Shown in pieces: positions 7,240 through 16,727 of a DNA stretch of 64,000 nucleotides. Positions within the stretch are counted from its first letter, which is position 1. Every line of letters starts with the position of its first letter. A program made the position numbers and the translations under genes. The notes under the pieces are model-generated. The model worked only from the letters and a program-made list of their open reading frames with translations, did no database searches and was not told the origin of the DNA. Origin of the DNA: Pseudomonadota bacterium (GTDB taxonomy: Bacteria > Pseudomonadota > Alphaproteobacteria > Sphingomonadales > Sphingomonadaceae); NCBI GenBank assembly GCA_039818985.1, contig JBCBSU010000001.1:1886367-1950366 (forward strand), in the 5' to 3' direction.

Positions 7240-10215
7240 CTATTTGGCCAGCATCGTCTTGAGATACTGGCCGGTAAAGGATCGCGGATTCTGCGCCACC
7301 TCTTCGGGTGTGCCCTCGGCGACCACTTCGCCGCCCTTGACGCCGCCTTCGGGACCGAGATCGATGATATGATCCGCCGTCTTGATCACGTCGAGATTAT
7401 GTTCGATCACCACCACGCTGTTGCCCTGTTCTACCAGTCGGTGCAGCACTTCCAATAGCTTGCGCACATCCTCGAAGTGCAGGCCGGTGGTGGGCTCGTC
7501 GAGGATATAGAGCGTCTTGCCGGTCGAGCGTTTGCTCAGTTCCTTGGCGAGTTTTACCCGCTGCGCCTCGCCGCCCGACAGCGTGGTCGCCTGCTGACCG
7601 ACCTTGACATAGCCCAGCCCCACCTCGTTCAGCATCGCCATCTTGTCGCGGATCGGCGGCACCGCCTTGAAGAAGCTGACCGCATCCTCGACCGTCATGT
7701 CGAGCACATCGGCGATGCTCTTGCCCTTGAACTTCACCTCCAGCGTCTCGCGATTATAGCGTTTGCCACCGCATTCCTCGCAAGTAACATAGACATCGGG
7801 CAGGAAGTGCATCTCGATCTTGATGACGCCATCGCCCTGACATGCCTCGCAGCGGCCGCCCTTGACGTTGAAGCTGAACCGCCCCGGCTTGTAGCCGCGC
7901 GCCTGCGCCTCGGGTAGCTGCGCAAACCAGTCGCGGATATTGGTGAAGGCGCCGGTATAGGTGGCGGGGTTGGAGCGCGGGGTGCGGCCGATCGGCGACT
8001 GGTCGATATCGATCACCTTGTCGCAATGCTCCAGCCCGGTGATCCTGTCATGCTTGCCCGCGATAATCCGCGCGCCATTGAGCACCCGCGCCGCGCCGGC
8101 ATAGAGCGTGTCGATGGTGAAGCTGGACTTGCCGCTGCCCGACACGCCGGTAACGCAGGTAAAGGTGCCTAGCGGCACCGAGGCGGTGACATTCTGCAGA
8201 TTGTTGGCGCGCGCGCCATGCACTGTCAGCTTTTTGCCATTGCCCTTGCGGCGGGTTTTGGGGACAGCGATTTCCTTGCGGCCGGTGAGATAATCGGCGG
8301 TGAGCGATTTTTTCGATTTGAGGATCTGTTTCAGCGTGCCTTCGGCGACAACCGCGCCACCGCGCACGCCCGCGCCGGGGCCGAGATCGACGATATAATC
8401 CGCCTGGCGAATGGCGTCCTCATCATGCTCGACGACGATAACGGTATTGCCGAGATCGCGCAGGCGTTTGAGAGTGACCAGCAGCCGGTCATTATCGCGC
8501 TGGTGCAGGCCGATAGAGGGTTCGTCGAGGACATAGAGCACGCCCGACAGGCCGCTGCCGATCTGGCTGGCGAGGCGGATGCGCTGGCTCTCGCCGCCCG
8601 AAAGCGTGCCCGATTTGCGGTCGAGATTGAGATAGTCGAGGCCGACATTGTTGAGGAAGCCAAGCCGCTCGATAATTTCCTTGAGGATCGGCTTGGCGAT
8701 CTGTTTCTGCTGGTCGGTGAGCTTGTCCTCCAGCACCTCAAACCAGGCGAGCGCATCGCCGACGCTGCGGCGGGTGGAGATGGAGATATCCTCACCGGCA
8801 ATCTTGACCGCCAGCGCCTCGGGCTTGAGCCGCGCGCCATGGCAGACTTCGCAGGGCTGCGCCGTCTGGAACTTGGCCAGCTCCTCGCGCATCCAGGCGC
8901 TGTCGGTCTGCAACAGGCGGCGATTGAGATTGCCGATCACGCCCTCAAACGGCTTTTTCACCTGATAGCTCTTTTTGCCATCCTTGAAGGTCAGCGTCAC
9001 CGGCAGGCCGCCCGTGCCGGTCAGGATCACGTCCTTGTCCTGCGCCTCCATATCCTTCCACGGCGTGGTGAGATCAAAGCCGAAATGATCGGCCAGGCTG
9101 GTCAGCACCTGCATATAATAGGGCGATGGCGGGTTGGACTTGGCCCAGGGCGCGATGGCCCCCTGCTTCAGTGTCAGCTCCGGATTGGGGACGACAAGAT
9201 CGGGGTCAAAATATTGCTTCTCGCCAATGCCGTCACAGGCCGGGCACGCGCCCTGCGGGGCGTTGAACGAGAATAGCCGCGGTTCGATTTCCTCGATGGT
9301 GAAGCCCGAGACCGGGCAGGCAAAGCGTTCGGAGAAGATGATGCGATTATCGGGGACGCCGGTGCCTTTCATCTTCCCACTAGCCCTCTCCCCTTCAGGG
9401 GAGAGGGTTGGGAGAGGGGATTGTAACTCCCCCTCCCTTAATCCCTCCCCTGAAGGAGAGGGAGACTTTTGCATAGCCTCCGCCACCGTACCCTCAGCCA
9501 GGTCAACATAAGCCAACCCATCCGCCAGCTTCAAAGCCGTCTCAAAGCTGTCGGCCAGCCGCGTGTCCATGCTGTCATCATCGCGCACCACCAGCCGGTC
9601 GACCACCACCTCAATGTCATGCTTGTATTTCTTGTCGAGCGCAGGCGCTTCCTCGATATCGTAAAATTCGCCATCAACGCGGACGCGGGTAAAGCCCGCT
9701 TTCTGCCACTCTTTCAGCTCCTTGCGATATTCGCCCTTGCGGCCGCGCACCACCGGGGCGAGCAGATAGAGCCGCGTCTTTTCCGGCAGTTGCTTGACCC
9801 GGTCGACCATCTGGCTGACCGTCTGCGCGGTGATCGGCTCGCCGGTGGCGGGCGAATAGGGCACGCCGACCCGCGCCCATAACAGCCGCATATAATCATA
9901 AATCTCGGTGACGGTGGCGACAGTGGACCGCGGATTGCGGCTGGTGGTCTTCTGCTCGATCGAGATCGCCGGGGACAGCCCCTCAATATGCTCGACATCG
10001 GGCTTCTGCATCATCTCGAGAAACTGCCGCGCATAGGCGGAAAGGCTCTCGACATAGCGCCGCTGCCCCTCGGCATAGATGGTGTCGAAGGCGAGCGAAG
10101 ATTTGCCGCTGCCCGACAGGCCGGTGATGACGATCAGCTTGTCGCGCGGCAGATCAATATCCACGCCCTGAAGGTTATGCTCGCGCGCCCCGCGAACGCT
10201 TATTTTGGTCAGCAT
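7240..10215 (-). CDS. uvrA: Excinuclease ABC subunit A
   Basis: UvrA recognises bulky DNA lesions and loads UvrB in nucleotide excision repair. Both ATPase halves are present: Walker [15 protein letters not shown] near residue 32 and [14 protein letters not shown] in the second half, with signatures LSGGESQR and LSGGEAQR. The second-half zinc module CEAC...CEEC is intact. The first has CPVS instead of CPxC (then CPAC), as I recall for other alphaproteobacterial UvrA. The length of 991 exceeds the usual 940-975 because about 40 extra residues (about 245-285, Ser/Pro/Gly/Glu-rich) are encoded by an inserted palindromic repeat pair that keeps the frame. An SOS box lies 100 bases upstream of the ATG. 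Confidence 0.97.
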   Translation of the reverse strand: MLTKISVRGAREHNLQGVDIDLPRDKLIVITGLSGSGKSSLAFDTIYAEGQRRYVESLSAYARQFLEMMQKPDVEHIEGLSPAISIEQKTTSRNPRSTVATVTEIYDYMRLLWARVGVPYSPATGEPITAQTVSQMVDRVKQLPEKTRLYLLAPVVRGRKGEYRKELKEWQKAGFTRVRVDGEFYDIEEAPALDKKYKHDIEVVVDRLVVRDDDSMDTRLADSFETALKLADGLAYVDLAEGTVAEAMQKSPSPSGEGLREGELQSPLPTLSPEGERASGKMKGTGVPDNRIIFSERFACPVSGFTIEEIEPRLFSFNAPQGACPACDGIGEKQYFDPDLVVPNPELTLKQGAIAPWAKSNPPSPYYMQVLTSLADHFGFDLTTPWKDMEAQDKDVILTGTGGLPVTLTFKDGKKSYQVKKPFEGVIGNLNRRLLQTDSAWMREELAKFQTAQPCEVCHGARLKPEALAVKIAGEDISISTRRSVGDALAWFEVLEDKLTDQQKQIAKPILKEIIERLGFLNNVGLDYLNLDRKSGTLSGGESQRIRLASQIGSGLSGVLYVLDEPSIGLHQRDNDRLLVTLKRLRDLGNTVIVVEHDEDAIRQADYIVDLGPGAGVRGGAVVAEGTLKQILKSKKSLTADYLTGRKEIAVPKTRRKGNGKKLTVHGARANNLQNVTASVPLGTFTCVTGVSGSGKSSFTIDTLYAGAARVLNGARIIAGKHDRITGLEHCDKVIDIDQSPIGRTPRSNPATYTGAFTNIRDWFAQLPEAQARGYKPGRFSFNVKGGRCEACQGDGVIKIEMHFLPDVYVTCEECGGKRYNRETLEVKFKGKSIADVLDMTVEDAVSFFKAVPPIRDKMAMLNEVGLGYVKVGQQATTLSGGEAQRVKLAKELSKRSTGKTLYILDEPTTGLHFEDVRKLLEVLHRLVEQGNSVVVIEHNLDVIKTADHIIDLGPEGGVKGGEVVAEGTPEEVAQNPRSFTGQYLKTMLAK
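9384..9462. repeat. Palindromic repeat pair inserted in frame in uvrA
   Basis: Element A (9384-9420) contains CCTCTCCCC, TTCA, GGGGAGAGG and a trailing GGGAGAGGGG. Element B (9427-9462) is a similar sequence in the opposite orientation. This is the architecture of REP/BIME-type intergenic repeats, here inside a coding region. Reading through, it adds about 26 residues ([12 protein letters not shown] and so on) without a stop. Confidence 0.75.
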
Positions 10216-10314
10216 ATGGTAAACCTATGCTTTGCAATTTTCGTGAGAGACATGGCAGCTCTTTCCGGCAGTCTGACATTCAACCCCCATAATCTGGGCG
10301 GCATCCGGCCTTAT

Positions 10315-10329
10315 GTTCCATAAATGTTC
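10315..10329. promoter_or_regulatory. LexA (SOS) box upstream of uvrA
   Basis: GTTC (10315-10318), seven bases, GTTC (10326-10329). This is the exact alphaproteobacterial LexA-binding consensus GTTC-N7-GTTC. It stands 100 bases before the uvrA ATG, in a gene known to be SOS-induced in many bacteria. Confidence 0.75.
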
Positions 10330-10427
10330 CGATGGCAAGCGCAGGCACGCGCTGATCCCCTGTGAGAGGAAGAGATGGCAATTGGGGGGTGCAAATGCAA
10401 TGCCGGATAAAGGGATTATGCGGCCTG

Positions 10428-11372
10428 CTATTGCGTCTTCGCCTGCGGCAAACAGGACAGGCGGATCTGCTTCTTGCGCTTGTCGAAAGTGACGGAAGAA
10501 CAGTGCTGCATGTCTTCCTGGCGGATATCCAGATCATAAAGGACCGTGCCCGGATTGGGGATCGCCCCGATGATGGTCAACTCGTCGCTATCCTTGTTGG
10601 CCCGGCGCAGATCGCCGTCCACTATGCCGGAACTGTCACCATAATCCTGCAGCCGAACATGAAAATCATTCAGGGTTATTGCACATAGCCGCAGCGGCTC
10701 TGAAAGCACCACCTTGCGGATAGGGCGGTCAATATCACCGGGATATGTCGCACTTTCTGTCTTGCCCACCAGTTCGCCGTCAAAGGCCTCGGCAAGTGCG
10801 GCTCCAGCGGCGGCGGTGGCAATGCTCTCGAGGTTCAGGCTGCTGAAAAACACATTGATGGTCCGTTTGCCGACCTTGATCCTGGTCCCTGCGGTCCTGG
10901 TCCAGCCAATTCTGTGCAGTCGCATGGTGCAGATTTCTTCACCCGGCTGCTCTTCACGCCATTGAAAGCGGACTATATCATGCGGCAGGCCATAGGGGCC
11001 GATAGCGCCATCTTCGTCGTCCACATATTCGCCCTCGCTCCAATAGGCCTTGCCCTTCCAGTTCAGCGTATCGGCGCGAAGCCGCAGCTTTTGGTAAAAG
11101 GACGGAAACCGGATCGGGCCGACAGTGAAATAGCCGGCATCGTACCCCGGGTCGATACCGGCGGCCTGAACGAAACTGTAATTCAGCTTGATATGCCCGG
11201 ATTCGGTGGCATTGACCAAGAGTGTGACCGGAACATCCTCCGCTTCCTCATTGACAATATATGCCGTAAATCTGTGTTCGCCGGACAGGGTGATTTCGCT
11301 CGGGTTACGATCACGCGCTGCAGCGTTTCCGGTAAGAATCAACGTCAAAACAAGACCCAGCCACAGCCGCAT
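10428..11372 (-). CDS. Exported protein, paralog of the gene at 13.5-14.4 kb
   Basis: The start at 11372 is chosen because it gives a signal peptide (MRLWLGLVLTLILTGNAAA) and has AGGAGA 8-13 bases upstream; a longer open frame to 11561 has neither. The mature protein of about 295 residues is clearly related over its length to the product at 13524-14447. Shared landmarks are GPxGxPxDIVRxxWRE, the C-terminal GDSSGIxDGDLxRANxDSxE, and xDxxHCSSxTxDK...IRLSC. The N-terminal half (PVTLLVNATESG, then a helix, then strands) resembles the layout of retropepsin-like aspartyl proteases, but the catalytic D-T/S-G is missing. It is probably periplasmic. Function is unknown. Confidence 0.65.
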   Translation of the reverse strand: MRLWLGLVLTLILTGNAAARDRNPSEITLSGEHRFTAYIVNEEAEDVPVTLLVNATESGHIKLNYSFVQAAGIDPGYDAGYFTVGPIRFPSFYQKLRLRADTLNWKGKAYWSEGEYVDDEDGAIGPYGLPHDIVRFQWREEQPGEEICTMRLHRIGWTRTAGTRIKVGKRTINVFFSSLNLESIATAAAGAALAEAFDGELVGKTESATYPGDIDRPIRKVVLSEPLRLCAITLNDFHVRLQDYGDSSGIVDGDLRRANKDSDELTIIGAIPNPGTVLYDLDIRQEDMQHCSSVTFDKRKKQIRLSCLPQAKTQ

Positions 11373-11665
11373 CAAAACCTGTCTCCTCTTTCCCTGTGAT
11401 GACTCTGCAACACCGTCAGGCGGGTCGCCAATAGAAAGACGTTGGGTACGACCATTAATGCACCGCTGCTCCTTGGCATAGTCGGCGCGTTGTGCTTCCG
11501 CCAGATCCTGGCTCACGGCTGTGCACGACGCTGCGATGTTCTTTTTTGCCAAGAATGACACTTCCCGACAGCCATATGCAGAGCGTGATGAGCATCACGG
11601 GCGTGGCTGATTAACTGACGTTATCGAAGAATATGCGAGCCCCAAAACAGCTTGAGAGAAAAGAT

Positions 11666-12766
11666 ATGAGAAAAATACTTGCAAGTGTTGCCGCCTCTGC
11701 TCTGCTCCTCACACAGCCAGTATCTGCTCAGGACAATGGTGACGGTGGCGACGATGATGACACAGTGGAGAATATTGCGCTTTTAAGTTTTCTCGGACTT
11801 ACAGCGCCAGATGGGAAGGCAACAACCGGTGACGGCGCAGGAGAACTTGAGGGTTTTATCCTGTCGGCATCGCTGCTGGATAAACTTGCAGAGTCTCTGG
11901 CTACGAGGGTAAAAACCAAGAAAAGCAATAAGAGTGTTGTGCCACTTGGTGCCGAGCAATCGCTGGATATCAATGACTATCTGCTGGTCGAAGCACAGCT
12001 TGAATCTCTTGAGCCCTTTCTTAGCGAAATCCACAAGACAAGCTTCTGTGCAGGCAAGTCTGGTTCCAAAGGTCAGCCCGGAATTGCAGCAACTGCCACC
12101 CCCGGTCCAAAGCTGACCGCTGCCGATCTCGTGGCACTTTTGCGAAGTGACACAGAAGTCAAAGGGGTGAATATAACTCAAAGCGAACAAATGGTTATCA
12201 ATGCAATACTCAGCAAGCAAATACTCAGCGGGGCACATGACTCCAACGGGTGGCGATTGCCATCTGAAATGGTGAAAACTGAAATCGATTCTACCAAAGG
12301 TATTTACAAAAGCCTGCTTGATGCGCGGCAGATAGTCAGTGCCTTTTATAAGGCAGGGTGCGCCAATGATGACATTGCCAAGCGCGAAAAGGCGATCGCA
12401 GATTCTCTCAGCGCCGCCCTTACAGCCATTACCAAGCCAAGCGACAAGGGTGCGCCTTCATTATTTGCCCGCGCCCTGCTGCAAGAAAACTTGGCCGATG
12501 ATATCGCAAATCTGTTGATATTGCGCATCAAGGTCGAAAAGGCAGGCGGAACCCTGCTAACCACAAACAACATATTCACGCGACTTGGAGCACCAGCTGT
12601 GACCATGGGCGGCGGTTTGGTGGTGACCTATCGACTGGTCGATCCGAATGAAGGTACAATTCTCCTCGCAGGAAACATAGTTTGCAGAACCCCGCGCAGA
12701 ACGCTGCACAATATCGCACGCTATGGCGCCAAGGGGAAAAATTCTGGAGCGACCTGTTCGCTCTAA
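11666..12766 (+). CDS. Exported protein of unknown function, 366 aa
   Basis: The ATG at 11666 gives a signal peptide (MRKILASVAASALLLTQPVSA, cleavage at SAQ); the open frame begins 33 bases earlier without a better start. The mature protein begins with an acidic run (DNGDGGDDDD), is largely helical with many Leu/Ala/Lys segments, and ends in a strand-rich part (MGGGLVVTYRLVD) and a C-terminal Cys. Four further cysteines could form disulfides. Base composition is noticeably lower in G+C than in the flanking genes, which suggests transfer. It is divergent from the exported paralog at 10428-11372. I do not recognise a domain. Confidence 0.6.
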   Translation: MRKILASVAASALLLTQPVSAQDNGDGGDDDDTVENIALLSFLGLTAPDGKATTGDGAGELEGFILSASLLDKLAESLATRVKTKKSNKSVVPLGAEQSLDINDYLLVEAQLESLEPFLSEIHKTSFCAGKSGSKGQPGIAATATPGPKLTAADLVALLRSDTEVKGVNITQSEQMVINAILSKQILSGAHDSNGWRLPSEMVKTEIDSTKGIYKSLLDARQIVSAFYKAGCANDDIAKREKAIADSLSAALTAITKPSDKGAPSLFARALLQENLADDIANLLILRIKVEKAGGTLLTTNNIFTRLGAPAVTMGGGLVVTYRLVDPNEGTILLAGNIVCRTPRRTLHNIARYGAKGKNSGATCSL

Positions 12767-12871
12767 GCCTGCAGGCAATAAGCGAAATCCATATTATTAT
12801 CCGCAAGGCAGGTTAGTCGCATAAGATGGCAACTGCGTCGAAGCGATATTGCGTAGCCGTCACCAATCAAG

Positions 12872-12907
12872 CACCCTCCGGCTCAAATATAGCAGGAGGG
12901 TGTTTTT
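12872..12907 (+). promoter_or_regulatory. Hairpin plus T-run overlapping the ribosome binding site of the 201-aa gene
   Basis: CACCCTCC (12872-12879) pairs perfectly with GGAGGGTG (12895-12902) and is followed by TTTTT (12903-12907) and then the ATG at 12908. The 3' arm contains the AGGAGG Shine-Dalgarno sequence. It can act as the terminator of the upstream exported gene, as a ribosome-site-sequestering leader, or both. Confidence 0.55.
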
Positions 12908-13513
12908 ATGGGCAGGATCGACATTTCATCGCAGCGTTCGCATAAGCGGGACGGCTGTAAAAGCAGAGCACTCATCCCAATCCTCAACGCCTCGGCCTGT
13001 CTCACAACCCTGCTCACCGGGCCGGTCGCTGCGCAGCAGGCGACACCCACACCGCCACCCCCGCCCTGCTCCAGCGAAGCGCATCGCGGTTTCGATTTCT
13101 GGCTCGGCACCTGGGATGTCACTCCTGCAGGGCAGCAGGCACCGACCGGGGTCAACCGGATCGAGCGGCTGCATGGCGGCTGTGTTATCCGCGAAAGCTA
13201 TTCGACCAAGGGTGGCTATAGCGGCATGAGCATGAGCTTTTACGATGCCGCGCGCAAACGCTGGCACCAGACATGGATGGGCGCCGATGGCAGTGCGCTC
13301 TATATCGAGGGCGGCGTCAACAGCGATGGCGCGATGGTGCTGAGCAACAAAAACTGGCCCGGCTATGCCGATGGCACGCCGGTCAACCGCGTTACCTGGA
13401 CCCCCAATGCAGACGGCTCGGTGCGGCAGCTCTGGGAACAGTCGCGCGATGGCGAGAAGACATGGAGCGTGGTGTTCGACGGTCGCTATGTGCCGCAAGC
13501 CACGCCGCAATAA
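12908..13513 (+). CDS. Exported DUF1579-like beta-barrel protein
   Basis: The protein has 201 residues. A basic N-terminus and hydrophobic stretch (about 23-42, ending PVAAQQ) look like a signal peptide, followed by a Pro-rich spacer. Residues about 60-198 have the pattern FDFWLGTWDV...GGCVIRESY...GMSMSFYD...RWHQTWMG...GKxxxW typical of DUF1579-like, lipocalin-like proteins of unknown function, with alternating beta strands. The ATG follows AGGAGG, which lies inside a stable hairpin, so translation is probably regulated. It is convergent with the exported paralog ending at 13524, only ten bases apart. The ligand is unknown. Confidence 0.65.
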   Translation: MGRIDISSQRSHKRDGCKSRALIPILNASACLTTLLTGPVAAQQATPTPPPPPCSSEAHRGFDFWLGTWDVTPAGQQAPTGVNRIERLHGGCVIRESYSTKGGYSGMSMSFYDAARKRWHQTWMGADGSALYIEGGVNSDGAMVLSNKNWPGYADGTPVNRVTWTPNADGSVRQLWEQSRDGEKTWSVVFDGRYVPQATPQ

Positions 13514-13523
13514 TATCCCGCAC

Positions 13524-14447
13524 TCACCCCACCCCGCATGACAACCGGATCTCCCCTGCCGGCTTGTCATAGGTGATCGACGAACAATGCCGTAAATCAT
13601 CCTGCCCAATCGCCAGGAAATAGCTGTTGCGGTCCTTTTTACCGCGCTTGCCGACCACCACGATTTCGCTGCTGTCGCTATTGGCGCGTTCCAGGTCGCC
13701 ATCGGCAATCCCCGATGAATCACCGAAATCGCGGGTCCGCACATAAAAGCTTTCCAGCGACACGCCGCACAGGGTGAGCGGATCGGCCAGCGCCAGCCTG
13801 CGGATCGGCCGGGTGATGCCATAGGCGATGGGGACACGCCCGAGCTCGCCACTGAACTTGCCGCCATTACTCTCGGCGATGACTGCACCGGCAGCGGCGG
13901 TGGAAAGCGACGGGCCGCGCTTGGCGGTGAAGCTGATATCGATGGTCTTGCCGCCGCGCTCGATCCGCGCAACGGCATGGCCATTATTGTGCAGCTTCAT
14001 GCTGCATATCCGCTCTTCCGGCTGCGGCTCGCGCCACTCGATGCGGACAATGTCATAGGGTATGCCCAGCGGCCCAACCCCGCCATCATGATCCGGCTCA
14101 TAGGCGCGGTCGGTCCATAGCGAGCGGCGCTTCCAGACATAATCGCCAAAGCGATATTTCACCACCCTGGTATCGGCACTGAGCTTGACCGGGCCGATGA
14201 GAAAGCCGCCACCGATCAGGCTCTTGCCGATACCGGCACGCTGAACCAGCTTGGGGTTGAGGATCGGGCGGCCGGGACTGGCGCCATCAACCACCAGCCG
14301 CACCGGATATTCCCTGTCGCCGCGCACCACCATGGCGGCAACGCTGCGATCACCGCGCAGCACAATCTCGCTGGCGGCTTCCTCTTTGGCCTCGGCCATG
14401 GTCGCGCCGAGCAACACAGCCAGGCACAGCCCCGCAAACCTGTTCAT
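13524..14447 (-). CDS. Exported protein, paralog of the gene at 10.4-11.4 kb
   Basis: The protein has 307 residues with a clear signal peptide (MNRFAGLCLAVLLGATMAEA). It aligns by eye along its length with the product at 10428-11372, including DIVRIEWREPQPEERICSM, DFGDSSGIADGDLERANSDS and DLRHCSSITYDK. Near residue 52 it has RLVVDGASPGRPILNPKLVQRAGI-like sequence, close to the strand-loop-helix around the active site of retropepsin-like proteases, but with DGAS in place of DTGAS. This suggests an inactive or altered protease fold acting in the periplasm. The substrate is unknown. A lone leftward gene. Confidence 0.65.
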   Translation of the reverse strand: MNRFAGLCLAVLLGATMAEAKEEAASEIVLRGDRSVAAMVVRGDREYPVRLVVDGASPGRPILNPKLVQRAGIGKSLIGGGFLIGPVKLSADTRVVKYRFGDYVWKRRSLWTDRAYEPDHDGGVGPLGIPYDIVRIEWREPQPEERICSMKLHNNGHAVARIERGGKTIDISFTAKRGPSLSTAAAGAVIAESNGGKFSGELGRVPIAYGITRPIRRLALADPLTLCGVSLESFYVRTRDFGDSSGIADGDLERANSDSSEIVVVGKRGKKDRNSYFLAIGQDDLRHCSSITYDKPAGEIRLSCGVG

Positions 14448-14601
14448 AGAGTTACCCCTTTGCCCATGCCTAGCAGCGTGGCCCTTGCCACAGGATTTAC
14501 AGCCAGGTGACGGATTTATGGCAGATCATTTCGTCGGTGCAATATTGGGTTCATGGCAAAAGCCGGATAGTATTGCCCGGCACAGGATAAAGGGACGCAT
14601 C

Positions 14602-14991
14602 ATGACGATTCGCATATATGCCTTCAGCACCATGACCATGGCCGCTCTTCTCTGCACACCGCTGGCAGCGCAGGAGCAACCCGACCAGACAAGCGAAGCA
14701 GAGGCAGAAGAACGCCGCGAGGCCAATGAAACACAGGCCGAACTGGCGCGCGAACAGCTCGAGGAAAATGCTGTCGCTGAGGCCGAATATGAGGAAGAGA
14801 TTGAAGAGCAGAGCGAAGAGTTGCTCGATCGCGCCTCAGCACTGCGCAAATATGACGAAGCGGTCGCCGCCTATGAAAAGGCCCGCGAGGAGCATGCCGC
14901 TGCGGTGGCAAAATGGCAGGCTGATGTCGCCGCCTGTGAAGCCGGTGACCATAGCCGCTGTGGCGAGCCCGTGGCTGCAACGCCGCAATAG
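14602..14991 (+). CDS. Exported coiled-coil protein, 129 aa
   Basis: The ATG at 14602 gives a signal peptide (MTIRIYAFSTMTMAALLCTPLAAQE); the open frame extends upstream to 14251 but only antisense to the neighbouring gene, so the short start is preferred. The mature part is about 75% Glu, Ala, Gln, Arg and Leu with heptad spacing, forming one long acidic periplasmic helix or coiled coil. Two cysteines near the end (DVAACEAGDHSRCGEP) may make a disulfide. It is convergent with the cobalamin ATPase gene (stop at 15001). No family is recognised. Confidence 0.6.
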   Translation: MTIRIYAFSTMTMAALLCTPLAAQEQPDQTSEAEAEERREANETQAELAREQLEENAVAEAEYEEEIEEQSEELLDRASALRKYDEAVAAYEKAREEHAAAVAKWQADVAACEAGDHSRCGEPVAATPQ

Positions 14992-15000
14992 GCGCTGCCG

Positions 15001-15768
15001 CTATAGAGCATCGGGCAGCAGCAAGCGGCCCTGTCCGCTATCAATGCTGCGTATTGGCAAGCCATAGACCTTGCCGACATGCTCCGCGTTCAGCACTTCG
15101 GCGCACGGCCCGGTAGCGGCGACCTGCCCGGCATCGAGCAATATCGCCGCATCCGCCACCGCCAGTGCATGGTTGAGATCGTGCAGCACGATCACCACCC
15201 CGGTGCCGCTGTCTGCAATGCTGCGCAGCGCGCGCAGCACCTGTTGCTGATGGCCGATATCGAGATTGGCCAGCGGCTCATCGGCAAGCAGCCATTGCGG
15301 CTGGCCCGCCAATACCCGCGCCAGCAGCACCCGTGCGCGTTCGCCGCCTGAAAGCGTTGCCACCGCTCGTTCGGCAAAATCGGTCACCTGCATCGCCGTC
15401 ATCGCCGCCTCGATTGCGGCGCGGTCGCCATCATCCTCGGCGGCAAATCGCCCGCGATGCGGAAAACGGCCCAGCGCCACCAGCGCGCGCGCGGTAATGT
15501 CCCAGTGCACCGACTGGCCCTGTGGCAGATAACCAATACGCCGCGCCCGTGTGCGGTCGGGTAGCGACAGGATCGGCGTGTCATCGAGCAGTGCCATGCC
15601 GCTATCAGACCGCCGCAATCCGGCCAGGCAGGTGAGCAGACTGGTCTTGCCGGCACCATTGGGGCCGACCAGCGCGGTGATCTGCCCCGGCGCGCAGGCG
15701 ATGCTGACATCGCGCAATATGGTCGCGCCGCCCAGTGTCAGGCTGATATGTTCCGCGTGCAATGTCAT
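15001..15768 (-). CDS. btuD: Cobalamin-type ABC transporter, ATP-binding protein
   Basis: This subunit energises uptake of vitamin B12 or a similar corrinoid across the inner membrane. It has 255 residues: Walker A GPNGAGKTS near residue 36, Q-loop LPQGQSVHW, ABC signature LSGGERARV, Walker B WLLADEP and the switch His in VIVLHDLNHAL. These are the hallmarks of the FecE/HmuV/BtuD group. Its ATG overlaps the stop of the permease gene by four bases, so the two are translationally coupled. The substrate is assigned from the B12 riboswitch heading the cluster rather than from the ATPase itself, which alone could equally be haem or siderophore type. Confidence 0.88.
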   Translation of the reverse strand: MTLHAEHISLTLGGATILRDVSIACAPGQITALVGPNGAGKTSLLTCLAGLRRSDSGMALLDDTPILSLPDRTRARRIGYLPQGQSVHWDITARALVALGRFPHRGRFAAEDDGDRAAIEAAMTAMQVTDFAERAVATLSGGERARVLLARVLAGQPQWLLADEPLANLDIGHQQQVLRALRSIADSGTGVVIVLHDLNHALAVADAAILLDAGQVAATGPCAEVLNAEHVGKVYGLPIRSIDSGQGRLLLPDAL

Positions 15769-16727
15769 GCCAGTTTCCGCCGCATATCAAGCAGCAGCCA
15801 CAGGAAAAACGGCCCGCCAATCAACGACAACGCGATACCGAGGCGCAATTCGCCCGCCATTGGCATCAGCCGCACCAGGCTGTCGGCAACCACCAGCAGC
15901 AACGCCCCGGCCAGCGCCGAGGGCAGCAGCAATTGCGACGGGCGGCCATCGGTCAGCGGCCGCATCAGATGCGGCACCACCAGACCGACAAAGCCGATAA
16001 TCCCCGCCACCGCGACCGAGGCACCAACGGTCAGACCGATGCCGATGATCAGCAGAGCCTGTAATTGCTGCATCGAAACCCCCATGGAGCGCGCCGCCGC
16101 CTCACCCAGCGACAGCGCATCGAGACTGCGCGCGGTCAGTATCAGCACGCCACAGCCGAGCAGAACCAATGGCCCGGCAATCCACACATCGCGCCAGCTG
16201 CGATCGGTCAGAGCCCCCATCAGCCAGGTGACGATCTCGGTCATCGCAAAGGGCGTCGGCGCCAGGCTGATCGCCAGCGCGGTAAACGCTCCGGCCAGGC
16301 TGGCGATCATCATCCCCGCCAGGGTAAACAGCACCAGACTGGCAGAGCGCCCGGCAATCAGCGACAGCAGCGCCATGGCAAGCGCCGCGCCGATCAGCGC
16401 AAATAGCGGCAGTAGCCAGGCCGACACCGCAAAGCCGAAATAAAGCGACAGCACCGCACCCAGCGCTGCCATGGGAGCAATGCCAAACAGCCCCGGATCA
16501 GCGAGGGGATTGCGCAAAAAACCCTGCATCGCCGCCCCGGCCATACCGAGCCCGGCACCGATAATCATGGCCAGCACCGCGCGTGGCAGTCGCAGCTCGG
16601 CGATGATGATATGGGCGTTCAGGTCGTTGCCAAAGGGTGCGACCCACACCTTGCCGGCAATCAGCGATAATAATGTCGCGGTGACCAGCGCGAGAATCAG
16701 GCCAAGGTTGAGGCGGGCGGCGGTCAT
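15765..16727 (-). CDS. btuC: Cobalamin-type ABC transporter, permease
   Basis: This is a FecCD/BtuC-family permease of about 320 residues with around ten membrane helices. Typical motifs are visible: RLPRAVLAMIIGAGLGMAGAAMQGFLRNPLADPGLFG near the start, and GFVGLVVPHLMR, the cytoplasmic coupling helix for the ATPase, near the C-terminus. The start at 16727 is chosen because the upstream 20 codons of the open frame come from a palindromic repeat. It is in an operon with btuD (4-base overlap) and lies downstream of btuF, from which it is separated by the repeat region. It imports the corrinoid delivered by the periplasmic binding protein. Confidence 0.9.
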   Translation of the reverse strand: MTAARLNLGLILALVTATLLSLIAGKVWVAPFGNDLNAHIIIAELRLPRAVLAMIIGAGLGMAGAAMQGFLRNPLADPGLFGIAPMAALGAVLSLYFGFAVSAWLLPLFALIGAALAMALLSLIAGRSASLVLFTLAGMMIASLAGAFTALAISLAPTPFAMTEIVTWLMGALTDRSWRDVWIAGPLVLLGCGVLILTARSLDALSLGEAAARSMGVSMQQLQALLIIGIGLTVGASVAVAGIIGFVGLVVPHLMRPLTDGRPSQLLLPSALAGALLLVVADSLVRLMPMAGELRLGIALSLIGGPFFLWLLLDMRRKLA

